Assembly (NCBI RefSeq): GCF_002270415.1
Contig: NZ_NNRI01000019.1
Coordinates: 1-64,000 of the forward strand
Reading direction: 5' to 3'
Length of the DNA: 64,000 nucleotides
Source of the DNA: Mesorhizobium sophorae
GTDB lineage: Bacteria; Pseudomonadota; Alphaproteobacteria; Rhizobiales; Rhizobiaceae
The position numbers were made by a program, and so were the translations under genes. Under the pieces are notes generated by a model. The model ran no database searches. It saw nothing but the letters and a program-made list of their open reading frames with translations, and was not told the DNA's origin. Positions 25,159 through 34,508 of the stretch are shown piece by piece (positions within the stretch are counted from its first letter, which is position 1; the number at the start of each line of letters is the position of its first letter).

Positions 25159-27627
25159 ATGACGCGCGCTATGACATCCGAACCCCTCCCGCCACTGCTC
25201 AAAAATCCTGACCCCCAGACGCTCGCAAGGGAAGTCTTGATGGCCCTCAAATACAGGGTCGGCAAGGATACCACCGTCGCGACCCAGTACGACTGGCTCA
25301 CCGCCTCGATCAAGGTCGTGCGCGACCGTATTGTCGATCACTGGATGCAGGCGACGAAAGAGGCCTACGACCAGAAGGAAAAGCGCGTCTACTATCTGTC
25401 GCTGGAGTTCCTCATTGGCCGTCTGATGCGCGACGCCTTCTCCAATCTCGGCCTGATGGACAATATGCGCGAAGCCTTGTCCTCGCTTGGCGTCGATCTC
25501 GACCTCATCGCTGCACTCGAGCCGGATGCGGCACTTGGCAATGGCGGCCTCGGCCGGCTCGCGGCCTGCTTCATGGAAAGCATGGCGACCGTCGATATTC
25601 CCGCGCATGGCTACGGTATCCGCTACGCCAATGGCATGTTCCGCCAGGAGATTCACGACGGCTGGCAGGTCGAACTGCCCGAGACCTGGCTCGATCACGG
25701 CAACCCCTGGGAGTTCGAACGGCGCGAACGCTCCTTCGAGGTCGGTTTCGGCGGCTCGGTGGAATCGATCACCTCGAAGGACGGCCGGCTCGAACGCCAT
25801 GTCTGGAAGCCGACCGAGCATGTCCTGGCCGTCGCCTATGACACGCCCGTCGTTGGCTGGCGGGCCAACCGCGTCAACACGCTGCGGCTGTGGTCGGGCA
25901 TGCCGGTCGATCCGATCCTGCTCGACAAGTTCAATGCCGGCGACCACATCGGCGCGCTTGCCGAAAGCAACAAGGCTGATGCCCTGTCACGCGTGCTCTA
26001 TCCCGCGGATTCGCACAAGGCCGGGCAGGAGCTGCGGCTCAGGCAAGAGTACTTCTTCTCCACCGCCTCGCTGCAGGACATCGTCCAGCGCCATCTCAGC
26101 CAGTATGGTGATCTGAAGTCGCTGCCCGACAAGGCGGCGATCCATCTCAATGACACCCATCCGGCCATCGCGGTGCCGGAGCTGATGCGTCTGCTGATGG
26201 ACGTCCACGGTATGGACTTCGACCAGGCCTGGAGCATCACCAAGCGCACCTTCGGCTACACCAACCACACGCTGCTTCCCGAAGCGCTGGAAAGCTGGCC
26301 GGTGCCGCTGTTCGAGCGGCTTTTGCCGCGCCACATGCAGATCGTCTATGCGATCAATGCCGAAGTGCTTCTGGAGGCGCGTGCCTCCGACCAGTTCTCG
26401 GACGAGCAGATCAGCCGCATCTCGCTGATCCAGGAAAATGGCGACCGCCGGGTGCGCATGGGCAACCTGGCCTTTGTCGGCTCGCATTCGATCAACGGCG
26501 TTTCGGCTCTTCACACCGACCTGATGAAGGAGACGGTGTTCGCCGACCTGCACAAGCTCTATCCCGATCGCATCAACAACAAGACCAACGGCATCACGCC
26601 GCGGCGCTGGCTGATTCAGTGCAATCCCGGGCTGACGTCGCTTGCCCGCGAGGCGATCGGCGACCGTTTTCTCGATGACATCGACGCCATCAAGGATCTC
26701 GATGCCTTCGCCGACGATGCCGCCTTTCGCGACAAGTTCGCCGCCGTCAAGCGCGCCAACAAAGTGCGGCTGGCCAATCTCGTGGCCGACCGGCTCGGCA
26801 TCAAGGTCGATCCCTCGGCGCTGTTCGATATCCAGGTCAAGCGCATCCATGAATACAAGCGCCAGCTCCTCAACATCCTCGAAGCGATCGCGCTCTACGA
26901 CCAGATCCGCTCGCACCCCGAGCGTGACTGGATGCCGCGCGTAAAGTTCTTCGGCGGCAAGGCGGCGCCCAGCTATCACAACGCCAAGCTGATCATCAAA
27001 CTCGCCAACGACGTCGCCAAGGTCATCAACCGCGACCCGGCCGTGCGCGGTTTGCTGAAGGTGGTGTTCGTGCCGAACTACAATGTCAGCCTGGCCGAGA
27101 TCATGATGCCGGCAGCCGATCTTTCCGAGCAGATATCGACCGCCGGCATGGAGGCGTCGGGCACTGGCAACATGAAGTTCGCGCTGAACGGCGCGCTGAC
27201 CATCGGCACGCTCGACGGCGCCAATGTCGAGATCAAGGAATGCGTCGGCGACGACAACATCTTCATCTTCGGCCTGACTACGGCCGAGGTCGCCGAGCGG
27301 CGCAACAATGGCTACAACCCGCGCGCTGTGATCGAAGCATCGCCCGAACTGGCACAGGCCGTAGCCGCCGTATCGTCGGGCGTCTTCTCGCCGGATGATC
27401 CGGAGCGTTACCGCGACTTGATCAACGGTCTCTATCAGAGCGATTGGTTCATGGTCGCCGCCGATTTCGACGCCTACACCGCGACGCAGCGCGAAGTCGA
27501 TGCCGTCTGGCGCAACAGTCCCGACTGGTACGCCAAGGCAATCCGCAACGTTGCGCGTGTCGGCTGGTTCTCCTCCGATCGCACGATCCGCCAATATGCG
27601 AAAGAAATCTGGAACGTGCCTGTCTGA
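25159..27627 (+). CDS. glgP: Glycogen phosphorylase
   Basis: About 822 residues, the usual length. It releases glucose-1-phosphate from glycogen ends using PLP. Visible motifs include YYLSLEFLIGR, NGGLGRLAACFMES, NDTHPAIAVPELMR, KRIHEYKRQLLN and the PLP-lysine motif EASGTGNMKFALNG. ATG 25159 has GAGAGG just upstream; the frame open from 25036 adds a non-conserved leader. It heads a seven-gene glycogen cluster; a 180-bp gap with two repeat units separates it from glgB. Confidence 0.96.
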   Translation: MTRAMTSEPLPPLLKNPDPQTLAREVLMALKYRVGKDTTVATQYDWLTASIKVVRDRIVDHWMQATKEAYDQKEKRVYYLSLEFLIGRLMRDAFSNLGLMDNMREALSSLGVDLDLIAALEPDAALGNGGLGRLAACFMESMATVDIPAHGYGIRYANGMFRQEIHDGWQVELPETWLDHGNPWEFERRERSFEVGFGGSVESITSKDGRLERHVWKPTEHVLAVAYDTPVVGWRANRVNTLRLWSGMPVDPILLDKFNAGDHIGALAESNKADALSRVLYPADSHKAGQELRLRQEYFFSTASLQDIVQRHLSQYGDLKSLPDKAAIHLNDTHPAIAVPELMRLLMDVHGMDFDQAWSITKRTFGYTNHTLLPEALESWPVPLFERLLPRHMQIVYAINAEVLLEARASDQFSDEQISRISLIQENGDRRVRMGNLAFVGSHSINGVSALHTDLMKETVFADLHKLYPDRINNKTNGITPRRWLIQCNPGLTSLAREAIGDRFLDDIDAIKDLDAFADDAAFRDKFAAVKRANKVRLANLVADRLGIKVDPSALFDIQVKRIHEYKRQLLNILEAIALYDQIRSHPERDWMPRVKFFGGKAAPSYHNAKLIIKLANDVAKVINRDPAVRGLLKVVFVPNYNVSLAEIMMPAADLSEQISTAGMEASGTGNMKFALNGALTIGTLDGANVEIKECVGDDNIFIFGLTTAEVAERRNNGYNPRAVIEASPELAQAVAAVSSGVFSPDDPERYRDLINGLYQSDWFMVAADFDAYTATQREVDAVWRNSPDWYAKAIRNVARVGWFSSDRTIRQYAKEIWNVPV

Positions 27628-27666
27628 TGTGATTGCATGAGGCCACGAACAATCGGTCTCGTTGCA

Positions 27667-27780
27667 TGTCGCCCAAAGTGCATAGCCGTTTTGGGACAAT
27701 GACAGGCACGAAACAAACATTGGTGTATGTCGCCCGAAAGTGCCTAGCGGTTTTGGGATAACGACATGCACAAGAACAAA
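27667..27780. repeat. Two degenerate tandem copies of a ~50-bp intergenic repeat
   Basis: Unit one (27667-27717) runs from TGTCGCCCAAAGTGCATAGC through GTTTTGGGACAATGACA to AAACAAA. Unit two (27728-27780) repeats it as TGTCGCCCGAAAGTGCCTAG, GTTTTGGGATAACGACATG and AACAAA. They lie between glgP and glgB and encode nothing. They appear to be a dispersed rhizobial repeat unrelated to the TAGAGC element. Confidence 0.65.
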
Positions 27781-27809
27781 GAGTCGTGCCCGGGGAGGGA
27801 CACTGCCTG

Positions 27810-30023
27810 ATGAAGAAGCCGCGCGCGACCGCTGCGACAAGCGGGCCGGACGGACTGGCGGCAGCCAGCGATGTCGCGGCGATTGTTGCCGGCACGCATG
27901 GCGATCCCTTCGCTATCCTTGGCGTTCATGAGGTCGGCAAGAGCCTGTTTGCCCGCTGCTTTGTCCCGCACGCGGAGTTCGTCACCGCCTATACGCTGAC
28001 CGGCAACATCGCCGGTGAACTGTCGAGGCGCGACGACGGTGGGTTTTTCGAAGGCAAGCTGTCGATCCGCAAGCGTCAGCCGCTGCGCTATCATGCCAGG
28101 AACGCCGGCGGCGACTGGTGGCTGACGGATCCCTATTCGTTCGGTCCGGTGCTCGGGCCGATGGACGATTACTACATCGCCGAGGGCTCGCATCTGAGGC
28201 TGTTCGACAAAATCGGCGCGCATGTCATCGAGCACGAGGGCGCCACGGGCGTGCATTTCGCCGTCTGGGCTCCCAACGCGCGGCGCGTCTCGGTGGTCGG
28301 CGATTTCAACGAATGGGACGGCCGCCGGCATTCGATGCGCGACCGCCGCGACACCGGCATCTGGGAAGTGTTCATTCCCGATATCGGCGCCGGCCGGCCC
28401 TACAAATACGAGATCATCGGGCCCGATGGTGTCAGGCTGCCGCTGAAGGCCGACCCGTTCGCCTTCAAGTCCGAATTGCGCCCGGCGACCGCCTCGGTGA
28501 CCGCGGTGCCGCCGGCGCATCCGTGGGGCGACGAGGCCCATCGCAGTTTCTGGCGCAATGCCGATCACCGGCGTGAAGCCATCTCGATCTACGAGGTCCA
28601 TGCCGGGTCCTGGCAGCTTCGCGACGACGGCACGTTCCTGTCATGGGACGAACTGGCCGACCGGCTGATCCCCTATGCAGTCGAGACCGGCTTTACCCAC
28701 ATCGAGTTCATGCCGATCTCCGAACACCCCTATGATCCGTCGTGGGGTTATCAGACAACCGGACTCTATGCGCCGTCGGCCCGCTTCGGCGATCCCGACG
28801 GCTTTGCCCGCTTCGTCGATGGCGCCCACCGCGCCGGCGTCGGCGTCATTCTCGACTGGGTGCCAGCGCATTTTCCGGTCGACGAGCACGGCCTGGTTCA
28901 TTTCGACGGCACCGCGCTCTATGAGCACGCCGATCCGCGCAAGGGCTTTCATCCCGACTGGAACACCGCGATCTACAATTTCGGCCGCCGCGAGGTGGTG
29001 TCGTTCCTCGTCAACAACGCGTTGTTCTGGGCCGAGAAATATCATGTCGACGGGCTTCGCGTCGATGCGGTCGCCTCGATGCTCTACCTCGACTATTCGC
29101 GCAAGCAGGGCGAATGGATCCCCAACGAGAAGGGCGGCCGCGAGAACCTCGAGGCGGTCAGCTTCCTGCAGAAGATGAACAAGGAGGTCTACGGCCACCA
29201 TCCGGGCGTGATCACCATCGCCGAGGAGTCGACCTCATGGCCGAAGGTCTCGGCACCGGTGCATGAAGGCGGGCTGGGCTTCGGCTTCAAGTGGAACATG
29301 GGCTTCATGCACGACACGCTGGAGTATTTCTCCAAGGAGCCGATATTCCGCAAGCACCACCACAACGATCTCACCTTCGGCCTGACCTACGCCTTCTCGG
29401 AGAATTTCGTGCTGCCGCTCTCGCATGACGAGGTCGTGCACGGCAAAGGTACGCTGCTTGGCAAGATGGCCGGCGACGACTGGCAGAAATTCGCGACGCT
29501 GCGCGCCTACTACGCCTTCATGTGGGGCTATCCCGGCAAGAAGCTGCTGTTCATGGGGCAGGAGTTCGCGCAGCGCCGCGAATGGAGCGAGGCACGCGCG
29601 CTCGACTGGAACCTGCTTGAGTTCCGCCCGCATCGCGGCGTCTGGCAGACGGTGCGCGATCTCAACTATCTCTACCGTTCGCGCCCGGCGCTGCATGGCC
29701 GCGACTGCGAACCGGAAGGGTTTTCCTGGCTGATCGTCGACGACAGCCAGAATTCGGTTTTTGCCTGGCTGCGCAGTGCACCGGGCGGCAGCCCGGTGGC
29801 GGTCATCTCCAATTTCACGCCGGTGCCGCGCGACAATTATCGCGTGCCATTGCCCACGGCCGGAAACTGGCGCGAAATCATCAACACCGACGCTGCGGAA
29901 TATGGCGGTTCCGGCAAGGGCAATGGCGGCATGGTCGAGGCGCGGGCGGAGGGAGGCGGCATCTCGGCAACGATGCTTCTGCCGCCGCTGTCGACGATCA
30001 TGCTCGAACTGGTTGCGGACTGA
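27810..30023 (+). CDS. glgB: 1,4-alpha-glucan branching enzyme
   Basis: About 737 residues. An N1 domain and CBM48 (FAVWAPNARRVSVVGDFN) precede the GH13 barrel: EFMPISEHPYDPSWGYQ, GLRVDAVASMLYLDYSR (nucleophile Asp), ITIAEESTSWP (acid Glu) and PLSHDEVVHGK. It cuts alpha-1,4 chains and makes alpha-1,6 branches. ATG 27810 follows GGGGAGGG; a GTG at 27786 is less likely. It lies downstream of the repeats and 50 bp ahead of glgC, probably in the same transcription unit. Confidence 0.96.
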   Translation: MKKPRATAATSGPDGLAAASDVAAIVAGTHGDPFAILGVHEVGKSLFARCFVPHAEFVTAYTLTGNIAGELSRRDDGGFFEGKLSIRKRQPLRYHARNAGGDWWLTDPYSFGPVLGPMDDYYIAEGSHLRLFDKIGAHVIEHEGATGVHFAVWAPNARRVSVVGDFNEWDGRRHSMRDRRDTGIWEVFIPDIGAGRPYKYEIIGPDGVRLPLKADPFAFKSELRPATASVTAVPPAHPWGDEAHRSFWRNADHRREAISIYEVHAGSWQLRDDGTFLSWDELADRLIPYAVETGFTHIEFMPISEHPYDPSWGYQTTGLYAPSARFGDPDGFARFVDGAHRAGVGVILDWVPAHFPVDEHGLVHFDGTALYEHADPRKGFHPDWNTAIYNFGRREVVSFLVNNALFWAEKYHVDGLRVDAVASMLYLDYSRKQGEWIPNEKGGRENLEAVSFLQKMNKEVYGHHPGVITIAEESTSWPKVSAPVHEGGLGFGFKWNMGFMHDTLEYFSKEPIFRKHHHNDLTFGLTYAFSENFVLPLSHDEVVHGKGTLLGKMAGDDWQKFATLRAYYAFMWGYPGKKLLFMGQEFAQRREWSEARALDWNLLEFRPHRGVWQTVRDLNYLYRSRPALHGRDCEPEGFSWLIVDDSQNSVFAWLRSAPGGSPVAVISNFTPVPRDNYRVPLPTAGNWREIINTDAAEYGGSGKGNGGMVEARAEGGGISATMLLPPLSTIMLELVAD

Positions 30024-30073
30024 GCCCCGAAACTGGGTAACATGTCGAGACTGAGTAACTTGGGAGGGTAGAA

Positions 30074-31339
30074 ATGGCAGACTTGAAACGGACCCAGCCG
30101 CTGGCGCGCGATGCCATGGCCTATGTACTGGCCGGCGGCCGTGGCAGCCGCCTCAAGGAACTGACCGACCGACGCGCCAAGCCGGCCGTCTATTTCGGCG
30201 GCAAGACGCGCATCATCGACTTCGCGCTCTCCAACGCGCTGAATTCCGGCATTCGCCGCCTGGGCGTCGCCACCCAGTACAAGGCGCATTCGCTGATCCG
30301 CCATCTGCAGCGCGGCTGGAACTTCCTGCGGCCCGAACGAAACGAGAGTTTCGACATCCTGCCGGCCAGCCAGCGTGTTTCGGAAACGCAGTGGTATGAG
30401 GGCACGGCCGATGCGGTTTACCAGAACATCGACATCATCGAGGCCTACGGGCCCGAATACATGGTCATCCTCGCCGGCGACCACATCTACAAGATGGACT
30501 ACGAGATGATGCTTCGCCAGCACGTCGACGCCAATGCCGACGTCACCGTCGGCTGCCTCGAAGTGCCGCGCATGGAAGCCGTCGGCTTCGGCGTCATGCA
30601 TGTCGACGCCAAGGACAACATCATTGCCTTCGTCGAAAAGCCCGCCGATCCGCCCGGCATTCCCGACAGGCCGGAGTTCGCGCTGGCCTCGATGGGCATC
30701 TACGTCTTCAAGACCAAGTTCCTGATGGAGCAGCTGCGCCGTGACGCGGCCGAGCCGGGCTCCAGCCGCGACTTCGGCAAGGACATCATTCCCTATATCG
30801 TCGAGCACGGTAAGGCGATCGCCCACCGCTTCGCCAAGTCCTGCGTCCGCTCGACCGCCGAGAACGAGGCGTACTGGCGCGACGTCGGAACGGTCGACGC
30901 CTATTGGGAAGCCAATATCGATTTGACCGATGTCACGCCGGAACTCGACCTCTACGACCGCGACTGGCCGATCTGGACCTACGCCGAATTGAAGCCGCCG
31001 GCAAAGTTCGTGCATGACGAGGATGGCCGCCGCGGCTCTGCCGTCTCCTCGCTTGTTTCGGGCGATTGCATCGTCTCGGGTGCTTCACTGAAAAAAAGTC
31101 TGATCTTCACCGGTGCGCGCATCAATTCCTATTCGACGCTGGAAGAAGTCGTCATGCTGCCCGACGTTCATGTCGGCCGGAACGCAAAGTTGAAGCGCGT
31201 CGTCATCGACCATGGTGTTAGGATACCGGAAGGGCTGGTGGTCGGCGAAGACCCCGTCCTCGACGCCAAGCGCTTTCGTGTTTCCGAAAAGGGCATCTGC
31301 CTGGTCACCCAGGACATGATCGACAAGCTGGCGCTTTAG
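30074..31339 (+). CDS. glgC: Glucose-1-phosphate adenylyltransferase (ADP-glucose pyrophosphorylase)
   Basis: 421 residues, normal length. It makes ADP-glucose from ATP and glucose-1-phosphate, the committed step of glycogen synthesis. Near the N-terminus are VLAGGRGSRLKELTDRRAKP and IIDFALSNALNSGIRR; the sugar-phosphate Lys lies in FVEKPADPP, and left-handed beta-helix repeats follow. GGGAGG sits at the right distance from ATG 30074. The TAG stop is formed by the first bases of a palindromic repeat (TAGAGC), which fills the gap to glgA. Allosteric control by fructose-6-phosphate or pyruvate is usual for the Rhizobiales enzyme. Confidence 0.97.
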   Translation: MADLKRTQPLARDAMAYVLAGGRGSRLKELTDRRAKPAVYFGGKTRIIDFALSNALNSGIRRLGVATQYKAHSLIRHLQRGWNFLRPERNESFDILPASQRVSETQWYEGTADAVYQNIDIIEAYGPEYMVILAGDHIYKMDYEMMLRQHVDANADVTVGCLEVPRMEAVGFGVMHVDAKDNIIAFVEKPADPPGIPDRPEFALASMGIYVFKTKFLMEQLRRDAAEPGSSRDFGKDIIPYIVEHGKAIAHRFAKSCVRSTAENEAYWRDVGTVDAYWEANIDLTDVTPELDLYDRDWPIWTYAELKPPAKFVHDEDGRRGSAVSSLVSGDCIVSGASLKKSLIFTGARINSYSTLEEVVMLPDVHVGRNAKLKRVVIDHGVRIPEGLVVGEDPVLDAKRFRVSEKGICLVTQDMIDKLAL

Positions 31340-31403
31340 AGCAATTCCAGGAAAAGTGTGAAACGGTTTTCCGTCCGGAATTGGGTCAAGACCAAAGGCT
31401 CTA
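31337..31403. repeat. Palindromic repeat (third copy) bounded by TAGAGC...GCTCTA
   Basis: It has the same AATTCCAGGAAAA / TTTTCCGTCCGGAATT core as the pair at 9532-9699, here as a single unit with inverted termini TAGAGC (31337) and GCTCTA (31398-31403). The left terminus provides the stop codon of glgC. A stem-loop in the glgC-glgA gap could influence mRNA processing. Confidence 0.8.
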
Positions 31404-31430
31404 GGACAGACAGGATCGGATTGTAGGCGC

Positions 31431-32876
31431 ATGCAGGTTCTGTCGGTCACGCCCGAGATTTTTCCGCTGATCAAGACCGGCGGGCTTGCCGATGTGACCG
31501 GCGCGCTGCCCATCGCGCTGGCGGCCAAGGGCGTGACCATGCGCACGCTCATTCCCGGCTTTCCGACCGTGATGGCGGCCTTCAAGAAAAAGAAGGCCGT
31601 TCTGCAATATCCCTTGCTGCAGGGCGCCAAGGCCTCCGTCCATTCCGTCCAGCTCGCCGGCCTCGAACTGTTCGTGCTCGACGCGCCACATCTGTTCGAC
31701 CGACCCGGCGGCCCCTATGGCAATGCGAGCGGCGTCGACTGGCCCGACAATTGGCGGCGTTTTGCGGCGCTGAGCCAGGTCGGCGGCGACATCGCCGGCG
31801 GGGCCATCTCGGGCTACCAGCCCGACATCGTCCATGCCCATGACTGGCAGTCGGCGATGACGCTGGCTTACATGCGCTACGGCAAGGCGGTCGGCGTCCC
31901 CTCGATGATGACCGTGCACAACCTTGCCTTCCAGGGCCAGTTCGGCGCCGGCATCTTCGGCGAGCTTGGCTTGCCGGCGGTGGCGATGGCGCTCGACGGC
32001 GTCGAATATTATGGCGGCGTCGGCTTCCTCAAGGCCGGTCTGCAGGCAGCCTGGGCAATCACCACCGTCAGCCCGACCTATGCGCAGGAGATCCGCTCGG
32101 CGGAATTCGGTATGGGGCTCGACGGCCTCATCAACATGCGCTCCAGCGATCTCTATGGCATCGTCAACGGCATCGACACCGGCATCTGGGACCCGGAAAC
32201 CGACAAGCATCTGGTCTCCGACTATACGGCGGCGACGCTGAAGGCGCGCGCGCCCAACAGGGCTGCCGTGGAGGACCGCTTCGGCCTCGAGCGCGACGAC
32301 AGCCCGATCGTCTGCGTCATCAGCCGCCTGACCTGGCAAAAGGGTATGGACATACTGGCAATGGTCGTCGACGGCATCGTTGCCAGGGGCGCGCGGCTGG
32401 CCATCCTGGGTTCGGGCGATGCCGGCCTCGAAGGCGCGCTGCTCGCCGCCGCGGCTCGACATCGTGGCCGCATCGGCGTCGTCATCGGTTATGACGAGGG
32501 GCTGTCGCACATCATGCAAGGCGGCTGCGACGCCATTGTCATTCCCTCGCGCTTCGAACCCTGCGGGCTGACGCAGCTTTACGGCCTGCGCTATGGCTGC
32601 GTGCCGCTGGTTGCCCGCACCGGCGGCCTGGCCGATACGGTCATCGATGCCAACGAGGCCGCCGTCTCGGCCGGCGTCGCGACCGGCTTCCAGTTCGCGC
32701 CCAACAATGGCGGCGCCCTGCTGCACGCCGTGCGTCGCCTCGTCGAAGCGCATGCCAGCCCGGCGGTCTGGGAATCGCTGCAGCGCCAGGGCATGAAAGC
32801 CGATGTCTCCTGGGACAAGAGCGCCGAGAAATACGTCGAACTCTATCGCTTGCTGCTTTCGAAAAGGGTTGCCTGA
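31431..32876 (+). CDS. glgA: Glycogen synthase (ADP-glucose dependent)
   Basis: 481 residues, GT5 family. The N-terminal ADP-glucose motif is IKTGGLADVTGALP; DIVHAHDWQSAMTLAYMR, GIVNGIDTGIWDPETD, SRLTWQKGMDIL and PSRFEPCGLTQLYGLRYG complete the family pattern. It extends alpha-1,4-glucan chains with glucose from ADP-glucose. It begins 28 bp after the repeat that follows glgC and ends 3 bp before pgm, so pgm translation is close-coupled. Confidence 0.97.
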   Translation: MQVLSVTPEIFPLIKTGGLADVTGALPIALAAKGVTMRTLIPGFPTVMAAFKKKKAVLQYPLLQGAKASVHSVQLAGLELFVLDAPHLFDRPGGPYGNASGVDWPDNWRRFAALSQVGGDIAGGAISGYQPDIVHAHDWQSAMTLAYMRYGKAVGVPSMMTVHNLAFQGQFGAGIFGELGLPAVAMALDGVEYYGGVGFLKAGLQAAWAITTVSPTYAQEIRSAEFGMGLDGLINMRSSDLYGIVNGIDTGIWDPETDKHLVSDYTAATLKARAPNRAAVEDRFGLERDDSPIVCVISRLTWQKGMDILAMVVDGIVARGARLAILGSGDAGLEGALLAAAARHRGRIGVVIGYDEGLSHIMQGGCDAIVIPSRFEPCGLTQLYGLRYGCVPLVARTGGLADTVIDANEAAVSAGVATGFQFAPNNGGALLHAVRRLVEAHASPAVWESLQRQGMKADVSWDKSAEKYVELYRLLLSKRVA

Positions 32877-32879
32877 AGC

Positions 32880-34508
32880 ATGATACGGACCGTCCCCACC
32901 AAGCCCTATTCCGACCAGAAACCCGGTACTTCGGGCCTGCGCAAGAAGGTGCCGGTGTTCCAGCAGGAGCACTACGCCGAGAACTTCATCCAGTCGATCT
33001 TCGACGCACTCGACGGGTTCAAGGGCAAGACCCTGGTGATCGGCGGCGATGGCCGCTTCTACAACCGCGAGGTCATCCAGAAGGCGATCGCCATGGCCGC
33101 CGCGAACGGTTTCGGCAAGGTGATGGTTGGGCAGGGCGGCATCCTGTCGACGCCGGCAGCCTCGCATGTCATCCGCAAATACAAGACCTTCGGCGGCATC
33201 ATCCTGTCGGCCAGCCACAATCCGGGCGGCCCGCACGAGGATTTCGGCATCAAGTACAATGCCGGCAATGGCGGCCCGGCGCCGGAAAAGCTGACCGACG
33301 CGATCTTCGAAAAGACCAAGACGATTGCGAGCTTCAAGACCACCGATATCGAGGCGATCGACATCGACAAGATCGGCACGGTGAAGGCCGGCGGCATGAC
33401 GGTCGAGATCATCGATCCGGTCGCCGACTATGCCGAGCTGATGGAAAGCCTGTTCGATTTCGACGCCATCCGCGCCAATTTCAAATACGGCTTTCGCATG
33501 CGCTTCGACGCCATGCACGCGGTGACCGGCCCCTACGCCAAGGAGATCCTCGAAAACCGGCTTGGCGCACCCAACGGCACCTGCCGCAACTTCAAGCCGC
33601 TACCCGATTTCGGTGGTCACCATCCGGACCCCAACCTCGTCCATGCCAAGCATCTCTACGACGAGATGATGGGGCCGGACGCGCCGGATTTCGGCGCCGC
33701 CTCCGACGGCGACGGCGACCGCAACCTGATCATCGGCAAGGGCATATTCGTCACGCCGTCGGATTCGGTCGCCATGCTTGCCGCCAACGCCCGCCTGGCT
33801 CCCGGCTACAGCGAAGGCCTGAAGGGCATCGCCCGCTCGATGCCGACCAGTGGCGCGGCCGATCGCGTCGCCGAAAAACTCGGCATCGGCATCTATGAAA
33901 CTCCGACCGGCTGGAAGTTCTTCGGCAACCTGCTCGACGCCGACATGGCGACGATCTGCGGCGAGGAAAGTGCCGGAACCGGCTCCAACCATGTCCGCGA
34001 AAAGGACGGCCTGTGGGCGGTGCTGCTGTGGCTCAACATCTTCGCCGCGCGCGGTGAAAGCTGCAAGCAGGTCGTCACCGAGCATTGGGCGACCTATGGC
34101 CGCAACTACTATTCGCGCCACGACTATGAGGAGGTCGAGAGTGACCGCGCCAACGCGCTGATCGACGAACTCCGCGCCAAGCTCGGTTCATTGCCGGGCA
34201 CCAGCGTGCGCGGCATGACGATCGCCAGCGCCGACGACTTCGCCTATCACGATCCGGTCGACGGTTCGACCAGCGAACACCAGGGCATAAGGGTGCTGTT
34301 CGAAGGCGGTTCGCGCGTCGTCTTCAGGCTTTCGGGCACCGGCACGTCTGGTGCGACTTTACGCGTCTATATCGAGCGCTACGAGCCGGACACGTCGCGG
34401 CACGATCTCGATACCCAGGCCGCCCTTGCCGATCTGATATCGGCGGCCGATGATATTGCAGGGATTCGCAGCCATACCGGCCGCGCCAAGCCGAGTGTCA
34501 TCACTTAA
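32880..34508 (+). CDS. pgm: Phosphoglucomutase (alpha-D-glucose phosphate specific)
   Basis: 542 residues. It interconverts glucose-1-phosphate and glucose-6-phosphate, linking glycogen with central metabolism. The phosphoserine loop is ILSASHNPGGPHEDFGIKYN, the Mg loop DGDGDRN, the sugar loop GEESAG and the phosphate loop RLSGTGTSGATLR. The gene follows glgA after 3 bp, and its TAA overlaps the ATG of glgX (TAATG). The glgA-pgm order is characteristic of Agrobacterium and other Rhizobiales. Confidence 0.97.
   Translation: MIRTVPTKPYSDQKPGTSGLRKKVPVFQQEHYAENFIQSIFDALDGFKGKTLVIGGDGRFYNREVIQKAIAMAAANGFGKVMVGQGGILSTPAASHVIRKYKTFGGIILSASHNPGGPHEDFGIKYNAGNGGPAPEKLTDAIFEKTKTIASFKTTDIEAIDIDKIGTVKAGGMTVEIIDPVADYAELMESLFDFDAIRANFKYGFRMRFDAMHAVTGPYAKEILENRLGAPNGTCRNFKPLPDFGGHHPDPNLVHAKHLYDEMMGPDAPDFGAASDGDGDRNLIIGKGIFVTPSDSVAMLAANARLAPGYSEGLKGIARSMPTSGAADRVAEKLGIGIYETPTGWKFFGNLLDADMATICGEESAGTGSNHVREKDGLWAVLLWLNIFAARGESCKQVVTEHWATYGRNYYSRHDYEEVESDRANALIDELRAKLGSLPGTSVRGMTIASADDFAYHDPVDGSTSEHQGIRVLFEGGSRVVFRLSGTGTSGATLRVYIERYEPDTSRHDLDTQAALADLISAADDIAGIRSHTGRAKPSVIT

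Noticed and set aside
25987..27840. 617-codon open frame on the minus strand
   Set aside because: Antisense to glgP, which is intact and highly conserved; long shadows arise from GC-rich third positions.
31401..33518. 705-codon open frame on the minus strand
   Set aside because: It is the antisense shadow of glgA and pgm; its product lacks any domain and both plus-strand genes have complete family motifs.
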